A stretch of DNA of 64,000 nucleotides from Hibiscus mutabilis. Lineage: Eukaryota; Streptophyta; Magnoliopsida; Malvales; Malvaceae. The position numbers were made by a program, and so were the translations under genes. This document shows, one piece after another, positions 48,561-60,746 of the stretch. The stretch's first letter is position 1, and each line of letters starts with the position of its first letter. The stretch is taken from contig CM033725.1 of NCBI GenBank assembly GCA_019671005.1, positions 33,626,678-33,690,677 on the forward strand. The letters run 5' to 3'. The notes under the pieces were generated by a model, which worked only from the letters and a program-made list of their open reading frames with translations, searched no databases and had not been told where the DNA came from.

Positions 48561-49965
48561 TTTAACACCCCAAAAATAGGGTTGGACGTTTAGGGGTTCG
48601 ACCAAGTTTGGTTCGAACCAAATTGGCTGATTTGAGTAGTGGGGGATTTAATATTTTAAAAATATGAGGGGTGGAAATTAAAATGAGTTGAGGGTTTTAA
48701 AAGGGGTTATAAATGTTATCAAGTAATTTGGTAATTTAATTGAGGGTTTAATAAGTCGAATTAAGTAGAATTACGTTTTAGTGACTAGATTGTAAAATAT
48801 GCAAAACTATGTTAGCGACTATTTTGTAAATGGGCCAATACTAAGAATCCTTAGAGAGCTATATTTTTCAAAGGTTTTAATATGAAAATATCCACCTTAA
48901 TTGAGTAAGAATTGACGATTAATTATTTTTCCTAAATCATTTTACAATTGTTTGGATTTTCCTTCATTTTCTCTCCTTATTTTTCCTCACTTTCTATTTC
49001 AACTTCCAAACAAGATTGTCCAAAATTCTTTACTGGTTTTCAATGGAGCATTTATCATTTGAGTATACATTTGTTTCTTAACAAAACCTTACAAGATTTC
49101 CTCAAGGATTTCATCTATTTCAAAATCAAGTTTCAAGAAAATCTTACGTCAATTTTGGTGGAAGCTTCTTCAAAGGTAAATTTCTTTTCCTTTCTTTAAG
49201 GTTCTTTATTGATATTCCCTAGTAGTTGGCTGATTATGGATTGATATTAACATGGTTTTGCATTGGATTTTAAGATTTGATCTATTAATGGTAATTTTGA
49301 TGATTTCCTTAAAGATTTGTTTAACTTGATGAAACTTGGAGATTTTAATTGGGTAGATTCATGTTTTAATAAGGTAATCATAATGTGAAATGAGATTTTG
49401 AGAATGAACCCCGAAACTATTAGATTGGCTAATGGTTAGAGGTGTTTTTAGTGGGTTTTGGGGCTATTCTATGTGTTTTTGAGTTGCTGAAGGTATAATG
49501 ATATTTGGAAGGTGTTTTTGGGTATGTTTTGTTGTGGTTTGAAATTTTGAATTGCTGGTTTGAGGTTAAGAGTTGGTGGAGCGAAGTTTGGTGATGATTT
49601 TGGTAGTTTCGGCTAGTTTTTGGAGGGTTTATGTCAAGGATGCATGGGATCCTTGTCTAGCGACGAGTTGAATGCATAATGATGTATTTTTCCTCTGGTT
49701 TTATGTGATTAAGTCCCTGTAGTTTTCCAGAATTGCAACTTGGTCCCTAAATTGCAATAGCGTGTAATTGGATGTCGACCCGACGCCATATTGAGTTAAG
49801 TTTTCACCTGCTGATAGTATACACACCTTAGGTTAATAATATGCATCTAGACAAGATAAGAAAAATAGATGTAATTCGAGTTATCTCTTCACGGGTTTGT
49901 TTCGGTAAACCCAATGTAGCTCGTTCGATTTAGTCTGGCGTCTAGGTCGGGTCAAAGGGGTTACA
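48561..49965 (+). mobile_element. 5' LTR of a third chromovirus (plus strand)
   Basis: The LTR runs from TTTAACACCCC (probably a mutated TGTAACACCCC) to GGGGTTACA. It is followed after 5 nt by a tRNA-Met primer-binding site and then gag, so it is a 5' LTR in plus orientation. The last 200 bp are the reverse complement of the left end of the LTR at 44743. The open frame at 48948-49199 is not a gene. Confidence 0.8.
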
Positions 49966-49970
49966 TTTGG

Positions 49971-49983
49971 TGGTATTAGAGCC
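49971..49983 (+). other. Primer-binding site for initiator tRNA-Met
   Basis: TGGTATTAGAGCC follows the LTR end by 5 nt. One C-to-T change separates it from the usual TGGTATCAGAGCC. Confidence 0.85.
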
Positions 49984-50208
49984 AGGTTTGCGATTGTTGG
50001 GTGTTGTTGTTGTATGCTTAGTTGATATCATTTTGTTTGAACGCTTGTTATGAGTGTTGCCTATATTTATTGTTATGTTGGTGTATATTTGGGGAACACA
50101 TTACCTATTACCGTAGATTTAAAATGTTTTGTGAAGTTGTCTTGGATCCTTCGCCGAATGCTAGCCTGACTTTATTGAGTTATGTTGTGTGAATAGGCCT
50201 TTGTAAGT

Positions 50209-51310
50209 ATGGTTCCTTGACGTGAGACGCGTGCTAACGCAAGTAATGTTCAGAATCCTAAGGATGGTGTGATTCCTCTTAACGGATTACCTCATCCTCC
50301 ACCTATTCTCCTGTTGGTGCTGGAGTTGGGGTGGGTGGTGGCCCTTAGGTTCAACAAGGGCCAGTGTTTGGCGATATGACATCATTAATTCAAGCAATGA
50401 CGGGAGCTTTCCAGGCTACGATAGTTGGGGTGCATGTGCAAGCACCAACGCCTACTGTAGCTGTTAATCATGGGTTACCTCTTGAGCGTCTTCGTGGCTT
50501 GGGAGGTACGAAATTTAGAGGATTGAATCCTGAGGTGGCGGAAGAGAGTCTTGAGAGCATTATCTGTATTCTTATTCAGATGGACTGTAATGATGTGCGT
50601 AAGTTGGGTTGTACCGTGTCCTTGCTGCACGGTGATGCATATCATTGGTAGGTAACCACGATTGCGGGAGTTCCCGAGGTAGATGTGAACTGGGAGTTCT
50701 TTCGGACAGTTTTCAATAGGAAGTATCTCGGTCCGTAGTATCAAGATGCTAAGAAGCATGAGTTTATATCATTGGTGCAAGATGGCATGACTGTGTCTGA
50801 GTATGAGGTTAAGTTTGTACGGTTGAGCCAGTATGCCCTTGAGCTGGTTTTGAATGATAGAAAAAGGTGTGACAGGTTCTGTTATGGGCTTGTTAAGGAT
50901 ATCAAGACATACTTGTTGCCCGCAGATTATATGGATTTTGATGTATTAGTCAACAGGGCTAAGGATATTGAGCAATCCTTGGGTGGTTCTGCACAAGTTG
51001 TAAGTATGGGTTCGGGAAAGAGAACTGCGGATTCTAGGTTTTTTTGAAGGCAGAACAAGAGGTCGCATGATAAGAATTCAAGTCGGATCATAAGTGTGGT
51101 GGCAGTGGCTGTGGCTGTAATCAGGGAGTGCAGATTGATGCTGATTGTGAGCGTTGTGGTAGACGCCATGCGGGTGCGTGTTAGGGATCTTCTGGATCTT
51201 GTTGGGAGTGTCGATCGCCTGATCATCTAAAGTGTGATTGTCCTCATGTTGTGAGAGATGCACTGGTTCAAGCTGCTACACCTGCTAGTGGCCAAGGCCG
51301 TGGCATGGGT
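50209..51310 (+). pseudogene. Chromovirus gag, truncated
   Basis: Gag begins at ATG 50209 but meets TGA as codon 4, where an Arg codon CGA would fit. It then reads FGDMTSLIQAM and LRGLGGTKFRGLNPEVAE (capsid start), VQDGMTVSEYEVKFVRLSQY and CDRFCYGLVKDIK. A CCHC-like knuckle region with HLKCDCPHVV lies near 51220. The sequence stops matching at about 51310, where the Tat-type LTR takes over; protease and RT are absent. Confidence 0.8.
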
Positions 51311-53721
51311 AATTTTCGGAGCGTGATGACGATCAGAGGACTGTGGCTCATACAGTTGTTGTGCGATAGGAGAATGGTGGGCCAACAAGGTGCCAAGTGG
51401 CGGTTTTTGGGTTTTCTACACCGGCATGGCAGTGTTCATCTGGGTCGAGCGGAAACGAGAGAGAAAAGGGGAGAGTATCAGAGGTTTTTTTGAAAGTTAA
51501 CTAAAAAATCTCTTTTAGGATAAAAAGTGGGTTTTATACCTATTTTAAAAGCAAATGGGATAATCCCCTTTTAATGACCTTCGTGTCCTCTTAATTACCT
51601 CAGTAAGGGTCTCCGCCTTTCTAAATAGCCCCTTTAATCCCTCCGCTCCGTTTAATCACATCTCAGGCCATTCTGCCTCTTTAATCACACCCCTGGTCAT
51701 CAGAATTTTAAATCGCTTACAATTTTGCCCCTGAAATTTAATATGATTTTAAACGGTTAAATCCTTTTCGAGCCCTCCCCCCCCCCAAAGTTTTTAGTTT
51801 TTGTTAATTTGGTCTCGTTTCCAGTGTTTAAAACTCTTTGTAAATTTTTATCTTGCATATTTGATTTTGGTCTAGCATCTTTTATTTTCAGTTCTTATTG
51901 TCTAATGTTAGTTTTTGTTTGATTTGTAGATGTATGCATAATGTATGTTTTGATATGATGTACAATACATGGCTAGTATATAATGTATAGTTTATATATA
52001 ATATATGATTTTAATATAACATATAGATTTTTTATATAATATAATATATGATTTTATGTAACCTACAGTTTTCATAATATACATAATAAATGGTTTTTAT
52101 ATAGTATATAGTTCTCTATAGTATATAATATATAGTTTTATATATTGAATAAAATATATGTTTTTATATAATATATAGTTTTTATAACACATATAATATA
52201 TAGTTTTTACATAGTATATAAATATATATTTTTTATAGTATATAACCTATGGTTTTCCTATATATATATATTAATATATGGTTTAATATGTGTATATATT
52301 TATAATATAGTTTAATATATATATGTACATAACATATAGTTTTAATGCATATTATATGTTTTACGCTTTATATAATATATAGTTAAAGTATGGATATATT
52401 TACACACATACGTGTGGTGTTTATTTATGTGTACATAGGTCGTTTTAGATTTGTTGTTCTCTTTTTGTTTGGTTAGGTTAGACTTTAGGGTTAGCTTAAG
52501 GTAATTTGATTTAATTAATTTAAAGTGTGCGCTCGACTTATAGAGGCATAATCTTTAAATTAATTAAATTAAATTTAGGGTTAGCTTTTTGGAGCCGTAG
52601 TTAGACTTAGGGTTCGAATTAGTTTAATGAATTTAAGTTTACCCTTGGCTTATTGAGATGGATGTTAAATTCGTTAAATTAGTTGAACACCACTTAATTA
52701 CCTTTTAGGAAAAAAAATGATATTGGGCTTAGATGGGCATTTAAGTTAAAATTGTGATTAATTAACTTGATTCGTTTTAAATAGTATCCTTAACTCATTG
52801 GGATACTAGTTTAAAATTGATCAAATTAATTATCATGTTGCAAGATAATCTATAACTTGTTAGGGTTTTCTAGTTTTTAGGGTTTAAGTAATTTAGAGTT
52901 AATATTAGACTCGCCTAGCTAATAATTAGGTCACTAATTGAACTTCCATAATTTGGGCCTTTTAGGTTAGGACTCTTGTGGGTCTTTTATGTGTATACTT
53001 TAAGCCCTTATGTGACATGTTTATAATTGTCATTCATATGACCTTTAGTATTTTGATTGCATAACTAATTAATTTAAACCATAAAAAGAAGGTATTTACT
53101 AATTCTGATATTTGTGTCGTAATAGTTCTGGCTTAATGGATGTTGACCAAATATTTGAATTAATCCTTACCGCCCCAAGGTAAATAATAATTAAAAATTG
53201 ACAAGTCGTAACATCATATCTAAATGCTTGCACCATGCATAAGGTGACGTACGAAATTCGAACCATAAATTAATACGACAGTCAGACTTATATGATGTCG
53301 GTTAATCTATGGTCTAATGCATCGTCAACCTTATTAATTAAATGTCCAATTAATTTAAAACCCCCAATTTGATAAAGCCCGTTCAATTAAGGTCAATTTC
53401 AATTAAGTAAACTTAGTTAAATTCAATTTAAATTTCAACAAATTCCATCGATTAAAAGAAACAAATATTTTGGTGCTGGTTTCCGGGCGTGATGGGGGTG
53501 CTAATCCTTCCCCACACGTAACCAACTCCTGAACCCTTTCAAAATGAGACTCTAGTTTATGGTTTCCGGCCTACCTTATCCGAGTGGCCAGTGGAGACTC
53601 CAAATCTTCACTATTTTCAATAAATACGAATTTTCGAAAAGAAATCCCCCATTAAACCAAATTTCAGAAAATATGGGGATAACCCGTAGCGAGAAGAAAA
53701 AGATAGAAAAAGGTCGCTACA
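51310..53721 (-). mobile_element. LTR of a Tat/Ogre-like element (right copy)
   Basis: This is the same family as 24900-27487, ending at GGTCGCTACA (53721). On the minus strand it begins TGTAGCGACC and has a GTATAAAACC promoter-like word near 51525-51540. The middle (about 51940-52400) is a quasi-tandem run of TATAGTTTTTATATA-type units. With the left copy it could be the 5' LTR of one original Tat element of which the internal pieces lie at 27.5-28.3 and 38.7-44.7 kb. The left border with the chromovirus gag is approximate. Confidence 0.6.
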
Positions 53722-55246
53722 AAAGAATTAATGGAAAGAAAAATTTGTATAGAATTATAGTCAAATAACTAAATTAAATAGAATATAAAGTTGAGAGGCT
53801 AAATTACAAAAAAAATATCCACATTCAAATTTATGTTTTTATGATGGGATGAAAGTGAACATGTTATGTTTATATGGTGTGTGATTATCTCATATTAATG
53901 TACTAGATCTCATCAGAATTCTATAATTGAGTTTGTTAGAACGAGAAAAATACTAAAATTAATGACATACCAAAAAGTCCTCATGTTTTAGGCATCACCA
54001 AATAAATATGAAAAAGAAGAAAATGGGGATGTATTATTACTACAAGTCGTCTTTCATAGAAGTGGAACCACCATTTCATTAGATGACCTAAAGTTCACTC
54101 GAACCTAGTTAAGACTTGATCTGAAGTTCACTTGAAACTGATATTATCATACTCGAGTTTCATCCGAAATTGACTTGACATGACCTGCACTTGGTTCGAA
54201 ACTGATGTGACTCAACTTGAACTTAATCTAATACTAGTAATGAACCAACACGAAGTCCATCCAAACTCGAATTAACATGACCTGAATTTTATCCGAAATC
54301 GATGTGACCCGATCTAAACTTGAATTGATACTCAGAATGACTCGACACAAAGTCCATCTGAACTAGAATTAACCTAAGAATTAATTGCTCGGACCTAAAC
54401 CATTTGACCTGAACATGGTAATGACTCGACCCAAACCCGAACCGAATCTGAGTTGTGATCAACTTGGCATTGACCCGAACACAAGTTGACATGGACTCGA
54501 CCCAACTCGATTCAAACAATTATATTGACCCGACATAACCCGAATCTAATCTGACCTGACCTGGAATCCAACCAAATATCCAATTTTACATTCTTAGTTG
54601 GGACAATGACTGATGTGGTAAAAATATCTGTGATATTCTATGATATAATTTCTCATAGGCAGGACAAAAAATATTAATAATATTAATAATTTTTTGTAAA
54701 TGGGTGAATAATATAAAAATATAGAGTAAATAAACTACTCCAATAGTTACTGAACTATTATTTTTTTCTTCTCATTTTAGTCATCAAACTATTTTTTTGA
54801 AAAAAAACCATCACTTACGTAGTAATGTTACATGTTTTTTCTATTTTGGTATTTGATCAATAAGTTTTCGTTAAGTTTTAACGAAGATGGTGATATTACA
54901 TTGTAAAACAGAAAATTTATTCCCAAAACATATACATTTCATCAACTTCTTCCTCATTTTCAAGAGTTTTAACTTATTTTTTTGACCTTTTTTTTATAAT
55001 TTGACCTTATCACTTTTACTTCCCTTCAAAAATAATCATCTTCTTCACTTAGAAACCATACCGCTGATATCCATCTTTGTTGTCAACTTCTCTGGTGTAA
55101 TATCTCAGTTATCTTTTACACTAAAATATTTTTTCCCTCTCAAGTTGAAACTTCAAAAATATTTTCTTTTCCTTCGGTCTTATTTTTTTCTTTTACAGGC
55201 CCATTCAGTTGTTGACAAAACAAAAACACGATTGGTTCATGCATGT
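53722..55246. other. Spacer with GACCCGAA-type degenerate repeats
   Basis: No gene is seen. From about 54090 to 54600, words such as GACCCGAAC, GACTTGATC and CTCGAATTAAC recur every 20-40 bp in decayed form. From 54720 to 54960 lies a hairpin-type repeat with TAGTCATCAAACTATTTTTTTG. The open frames at 53559-53768, 54289-54519 and 55001-55252 lack known motifs. Confidence 0.4.
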
Positions 55247-55883
55247 TGTTAGAAAATAGGCATTAATCCAAGAAATAAAATAGACAATAACATGAAATAC
55301 TTAATTTATTGAATCGAACATAATATAATTAATAATTTGAAATTGAGATTGAAAAAATAACAAAAATTAAAACCATTTACTTGTATCTAGACATCAATTT
55401 GGATGAATAGATTTGCTGAGGTTTGTGAAATCATAGTTTCTTTAAGACAGATTCGTCCGCTCTTATGGTGCTTGAGAGACATTGGACGTCTATATCCCAA
55501 GATTTACCATTAGATTTAGCACATCAGTAGCACACTTGTAGTAATCAGCAAACCGTAACCTCATCTTCTTGTATTATAATTTTTTTCCCAAAAATCAAAG
55601 AGTAAAAGCAATTGAAAATTCTTTGTGTGTTGTGTTAAACCTAGTAGGTTTACACGGTAAGTATAGAGGCTTCATATGAGAGAATAATTGGAAATACTAT
55701 ACTTTAAAATTAAAGTCATTAATATTGTATTCAAATAAATTCGAAAATAAGTCATTAATATTATATATATTTGAATCTATATTTCATGAACTACAAGGGA
55801 TTACCAAAATAATAACTGAATTAAATGAACCATTAATACAATATCTTACCATGTACTTATCATTTTAATTCAAAATATCAAAA

Positions 55884-58800
55884 AGAGTAAATTACATAAA
55901 TCATCACTAAACTTTACTCTATGATCTATGTTGGTCATTGAAGTTTCAAAGCGTTCAAAATTTATTCACTAAAATTTAGACATTGAGCATTTTTAGTCAC
56001 TCCTCATTGATATGGATTGTTTTATTATTATTATTTTATTATGATATGTCATTTTTTAATATTAAATTTAAAATATAATTTAAAAATAAAAATAAAATCC
56101 AAACACTTAAAACCCCAAACACCACACACCTAAAATCTCAAATCAAACCCATCTTCTTCAACTTACTGAGTATTTCCAAATGTAAAATCTTTCGGGTTCC
56201 TTATGAGACATAATACTCCGGTTTCTGTGCTTTCATGGATTTAATTGTGTTTGAAATAAAAAAAAAGTACCTATTTCCCCTCAAATTCAACATAAAATTG
56301 GTTATAGTCCTCGTACCATGATTCTTTTTTATGATTGAATGTTTTGGTTTCATTTTCCACCTGAGTATGCTGGATTATCTTTATTGTCTTTTTGTTTCCC
56401 TTCATATTAGCACATCATTAAAGAAAATAAGCCATCTACTTATGTTTTCAGAGTGTTGCTTGATTTTTGTTGTTATTAGTAATCACAACGCTTTTATCTG
56501 GTGTTAGTACCTGTGAACCATTACCTCGCAAACACCTAATCGAAAAATCACATGCGAACGACCAAACTGTGAACATAACTCTAAACCACCTGGCAATGAA
56601 CGTGATTTGCACCGACACCCGAGTTGCGGAAGCTCAACTCACTAACACATCTGTCTTCCTTAATTGACACGTATGTATACCCTCTCTAACCCTTTATAAA
56701 GGACCATCCACCTCTAAAGAGAGGGTTCTCTCTAGTATCTCCCTCCCTCTCCTCCAGGAGTCTCTCCAACTCATGAGACAAAAAGGCCAACAACTCTCTC
56801 ATCTCCACCAAAGACACAACTACAAGTCAAAATCAGAGAATGTTGAACACATTCGTGATCAACAATGGTGCAGAGAGTGTGGATACTTTAACTCTTTAGT
56901 ATGATCCCTAGAAACAACGAAAAACAACCCCCCGAAGAAAGCACATATAAAGTAATGGACGAAGATAGAAAAAAAGGGTAAAGAAAGAAAAAGGAAAATG
57001 CCTTCTTTCAAGGCGAAAGCAACCAACTGAACAACATGCAAAGCAGAATGAAAATTATGGGAGCACGAAGAGAATCAGCCAGAATAGTCAAGATAAGATA
57101 CATGTATGCAGTAAAGAAAGGGGGAGACTCACCAGCATATAGAGGTCATGATGAGAGATGTAAAACTAAGAGTGCCACAAGTGACATGGTGGAGAGAAGC
57201 ATAAGAGGCAGGAAGCCCGGACGAGGGATGTAAAGAGCCCCCACAGTTTTTCTGCGTAAAGAGAAGAAGTGATCTCTACTGATAAAATTTGAAGCTACAA
57301 TACTTTGAAAAGAAGAATGTGGTGCTAAATACAATAGCAAGGGTACGAGAGAACGACAACTTGCCACGAAGCAAATACGCACCAAATAGGCAAATATGTG
57401 ACCTAACTTACACTGTTTAGCATGCATTTCGTTATAATCTTTCATTATTGTGTATATTCTATTGCACGTTGTGTGTGACTACTGGTTAATGAAAATACTT
57501 CTCCTGCTAATACTTTTTAATCCTTAGTTCCCTCGATTGCAAGATAAAAGGTTCACTAGCCACTTCCAAGCAGAGTGTGCTCGCTAGCCATTTCCAAGAA
57601 AAGTGTACATAGTAGAGCGACCGCAAGATCGAAGGTTTGCCAGCCACTTCCAAGTAGAGTGTGCATAATAGAGCAACCGCAAAATAAAAGGTTCGCCAGC
57701 TATTTCCAAGCAGAATGTACGTAGTAGAGTGACCGCAAGATAAAAGGTTCACTAGCCACTTCCATACAGAGTGTGCATAGTAAAGCGATTGCAAGATAAA
57801 AGGTTCGCTAGCCACTTCCAAGCAGAGTGTGCATAGTAGAGCGACCACAAAATAAAAGGCTCTCTAGCCACTTCCAAGAAGAGTGTGCATAGTAGAGCGA
57901 AGGAAAGATAAAAGGTTCGCTAGCCACTTCCAAGCAGAGTGTGAATAGAGAGCGACCGAAAAATAAAAGGTTTGCTAGCCACTTCCAAGAAGAGTGTGCA
58001 TAGTAGAACGACTACAAAATAAAAGGTTCGCTAGCCACTTCTAAGAAGAGTTTGCATAGTAGAGTGAATGCAAGATAAAAGGTTCGCTAGCCACTTCCAA
58101 GCAGAGTGTGCATAATAGAGAGACCATAAAATAAAAGGTTCGCTATCCACTTCCCAGCAGAGTGTGCATAGTAGAGCAACTACATAGATAAAAGGTTCGC
58201 TAGTCACTTCCAAGCAGAGTGTGCAAAAATAATTAAGTGACTAAATAGTGAACATGTGAATAACCGTATATAATGATCAAAGTTATTTCACCTCGGGGGG
58301 CAAGAACCCCTGCAACTCAAAGAAGCTACGTAATTATGCAACCCGCTTAGGAGAACGACATAATTACATAAGAAAAACAACAAAAAATGGAAGCTCCTAC
58401 GAATTATCCTCACAAGGGGACAAACATTCACAATTCATGCACTTCGCAAACTTGCAAGAGTTGGAAGTTTACATTTATGTGCCACTGTACAAAGCAATAC
58501 ATACACCAGAATATAAGCATAACTTTATAACTTATTCTCTGTGAGTTTTTCATCACAAGGGACAATGAGAATGAGCTACATGTCTATCAAAGATAATTAT
58601 AGGGTACCATCAACTATTGATCCGAAGAAAGTCAAACCATCCCTGAATTACACTCATAATCTAGAGAAAGGGCTAGATATCTGCCACTTCCAAGAAAACA
58701 AATGATGGATAATATGTTACTAAGTGTATCTAACCCTCAAACCGTATACACCGTTACTTACCCTATAAATTTTCAAAGGATAGAGGACAACAGATCATTC

Positions 58801-59068
58801 TTAGGAAAGGAACAATTGCGAAACACAAACATTCCCAGATAGAATAAGAAAACACAACATCGTTCATATAAAAATATCAGATATCAGAATTTAATATTAA
58901 TAAAAATGACATGTCATAATAAAAAATAATTAAATAATCTATTTCATCAAGGAGTGACCAGAAAAGTTCAATGTCTAAAATTCAATGAGTAAATTGAATG
59001 TTTTGAAATTTCAATGACCAAAATAGGTCTGAGACTAAAGTTCGGTGATGATTTATGTAATTTATCCT
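55884..59068. mobile_element. Mutator-like non-autonomous element, 3.2 kb, with about 190-bp inverted ends
   Basis: The left end reads AGAGTAAATTACATAAATCA. The right end, reverse-complemented, reads AGGATAAATTACATAAATCA. The arms continue similar for about 190 bp (TTGGTCATTGAA, GACATTGA, GTCACTCC, TTATTATGA). The left flank ATCAAAAAGA is repeated on the right as ATCAAAAAAGA, a duplication of about 9-11 bp. The uninterrupted target exists in the sister LTR at 61380-61400. I see no transposase in the interior. It contains a 56-bp minisatellite at 57530-58230 and otherwise unclassified, partly GC-richer sequence (56500-57500) that could be captured host DNA. Confidence 0.8.
57530..58230. repeat. 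Minisatellite, unit about 56 bp, about 12.5 copies
   Basis: The unit is of the form AAGATAAAAGGTTCGCTAGCC followed by ACTTCCAAGCAGAGTGTGC and ATAGTAGAGCGACCGC. Twelve recognisable GGTT(C/T)GCTAGCC starts plus one truncated unit can be counted. Copies differ by a few substitutions and by 1-2 bp indels. The repeat creates long minus-strand frames that read EVASEPFIL over and over; these are a consequence of the repeat and not a gene. Confidence 0.9.
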
Positions 59069-59270
59069 ATCAAAAAAGATATGCTACATTTATGGAAAAA
59101 TTATTTCAAATTAGGCTAAAATGTCCATAGACCTATAGAAGGCTCGACTGGTCCAGACATTAACATCACCCATGTCGTATGGGTACACCCCCAACCCCGA
59201 TAGGTTCAGCGATCTTCGATTTCCACTCGTGCTCTTGCGTGTGAGGCACAATCTCAACCCAAATCATTCA

Positions 59271-60746
59271 CTGTTTTAGTTTTTACAGAGATAGCATTGA
59301 GTTTCCACATGTCATTCAATACATATCTTTTTCCCACAAATATTCTACCCTTTTGACAAAATCAACTTCTAGGATTCAAACACCATCCTAAAGAAATGCA
59401 TATTTAGGAATGTCCCATAAACAAGGTTCTTTTATATGTCAGGTACATACAACACGTTTTGAAGCTTCAACTCTTTGCTCGAAGACATCTTCAAAATTAC
59501 TATTCATTTCCCCTTGATCTTGGAAGTTACATCATTGCCCATGTATAGCTTCTCCTCGTTCTCACTAGGAACCAACTCAACAAATGAGCCTTTTCACCAA
59601 AAATGTGACGTGTGGCACCAGTATCAAGCCATTGTTCTCTTGGACCTGAGTCAAGCATGTTAACTTCAAAAATCACAACACATAAATCTAAGTCAGATAC
59701 TTCCTTGGAAATTTCTTTCATAACATTAGCCTTGTTTGTTATGCCTCTTTTGAAGTCCTTATTGACTTCCATCACATTTTTCTTGGTAGTTTTTTTGACA
59801 ATATTAGGGTTGACATCTTTGTTGAGCCTTTTTGCAGCACCTCTATTGTGACTCATAGTCATAACTTAAACCAAAAACATGAAAACAAAGTTCACAAAGT
59901 ATAACAGAAATATCAATAATGAACAATGCATCAAGTAGGTTAGCGTGAAATAGAAGAGGTGTAGTAGGCACGCTTAAATACCAAGTCTTTTAAGAAATAG
60001 TCCTAGATATGCACTTTCAATTAGATTTCCAATTATCTGTTTACGATTTTTTCTTTTTCGAACCAGAATTAACAATAATTCTGTAATAATCAGAAAATCA
60101 ATTCTAGGTTACTTTGATTTTGTTATCTCACACAATCTAAATTCTAAAACTAAATCAGTAAACAATGTTAACAAAGTCTATTAAAAAAGATTTGTGCACA
60201 ATAAAATTGAATAAACAAATTTATTCATATTGCCTTTTGTTTGAAAATAGAGATCAAGTAAAACCATTAAAATGACAAAAATTGAATCCTAAAATGAATT
60301 ATTTACGAGATCTCAGTTTGCAAACCAACAAACATTTTATTGATTCTTGTTTGGGAAAGAAGATCAAGTAAACCCATTGAAATGACAAGAATTAAGTCCC
60401 GAAACAAATTATTTACAAGATTTTAGTTTTAAAAATAGATCAAGATTTAGGTATCATGCTCATCTCTATAAATTTCTCAAAAGAAATTATTAGTAAAAGA
60501 TACAAGATATTCTATAATAAATGTCTAGTTATAAAAGTCAAACATTTAAAATTTGAATAAAAATCAACATGGGCAAAATCTTACCAAAATTAATAGTGTT
60601 AGTTTGATGGTTGGCCGAAATTCCTAAACGGAAAAGGGGACAAAACTCTTGGAAAGAGGTAAAACTTGTCATGGAATGAGCCATTACCTTGGACCGATAA
60701 TCTGTTCTCTTTGGATTAAAACTTAAAAGGGATTATGTCTTAAGAT
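59271..60746 (-). pseudogene. Ty1/copia gag-protease fragment
   Basis: Frame 59862-59527 ends in WLDTGATRHIFGEKAHL, the copia-type aspartic protease active site (DTGA). Downstream on the minus strand, broken by stops, come KELKLQNVLYVPDI and a GAG-pre-integrase-like stretch to about 59290. Upstream, 60740-59870 should hold gag but is AT-rich and decayed. Integrase and RT do not follow; the copia LTR-like repeat begins instead. This is an internal remnant bounded by two LTR-like repeats. Confidence 0.75.

Larger units (their letters stand above)
55247..59270 (-). mobile_element. Ty1/copia LTR-like repeat, split by a DNA transposon
   Basis: The outer parts 55247-55883 and 59069-59270 together match the intact copy at 60747-61721. 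Both start TGTTAGAAAATA, share CATTAATCCAAGAAATAAAATAG and AACCTAGTAGGTTTACACGG, and end CCCAARTCATTCA. The insertion at 55884 splits the word TCAAAAAGATATGC that is whole in the other copy. Ends are TG...CA. Together with a gag-protease fragment between the copies, this supports an LTR identity, although no standard primer-binding site was found. Confidence 0.7.

Noticed and set aside
55001..55252. Open frame left of the copia repeat
   Set aside because: Phe/Leu-rich translation of T-rich spacer. No motif is present.
57507..58213. Repetitive minus-strand protein with EVASEPFIL units
   Set aside because: It is produced entirely by the 56-bp minisatellite. Unit length varies by 1-2 bp, so the frame is not kept.
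57530..58230. CRISPR-like array
   Set aside because: The units are contiguous diverged tandem copies with no unique spacers, and the DNA is plant nuclear.
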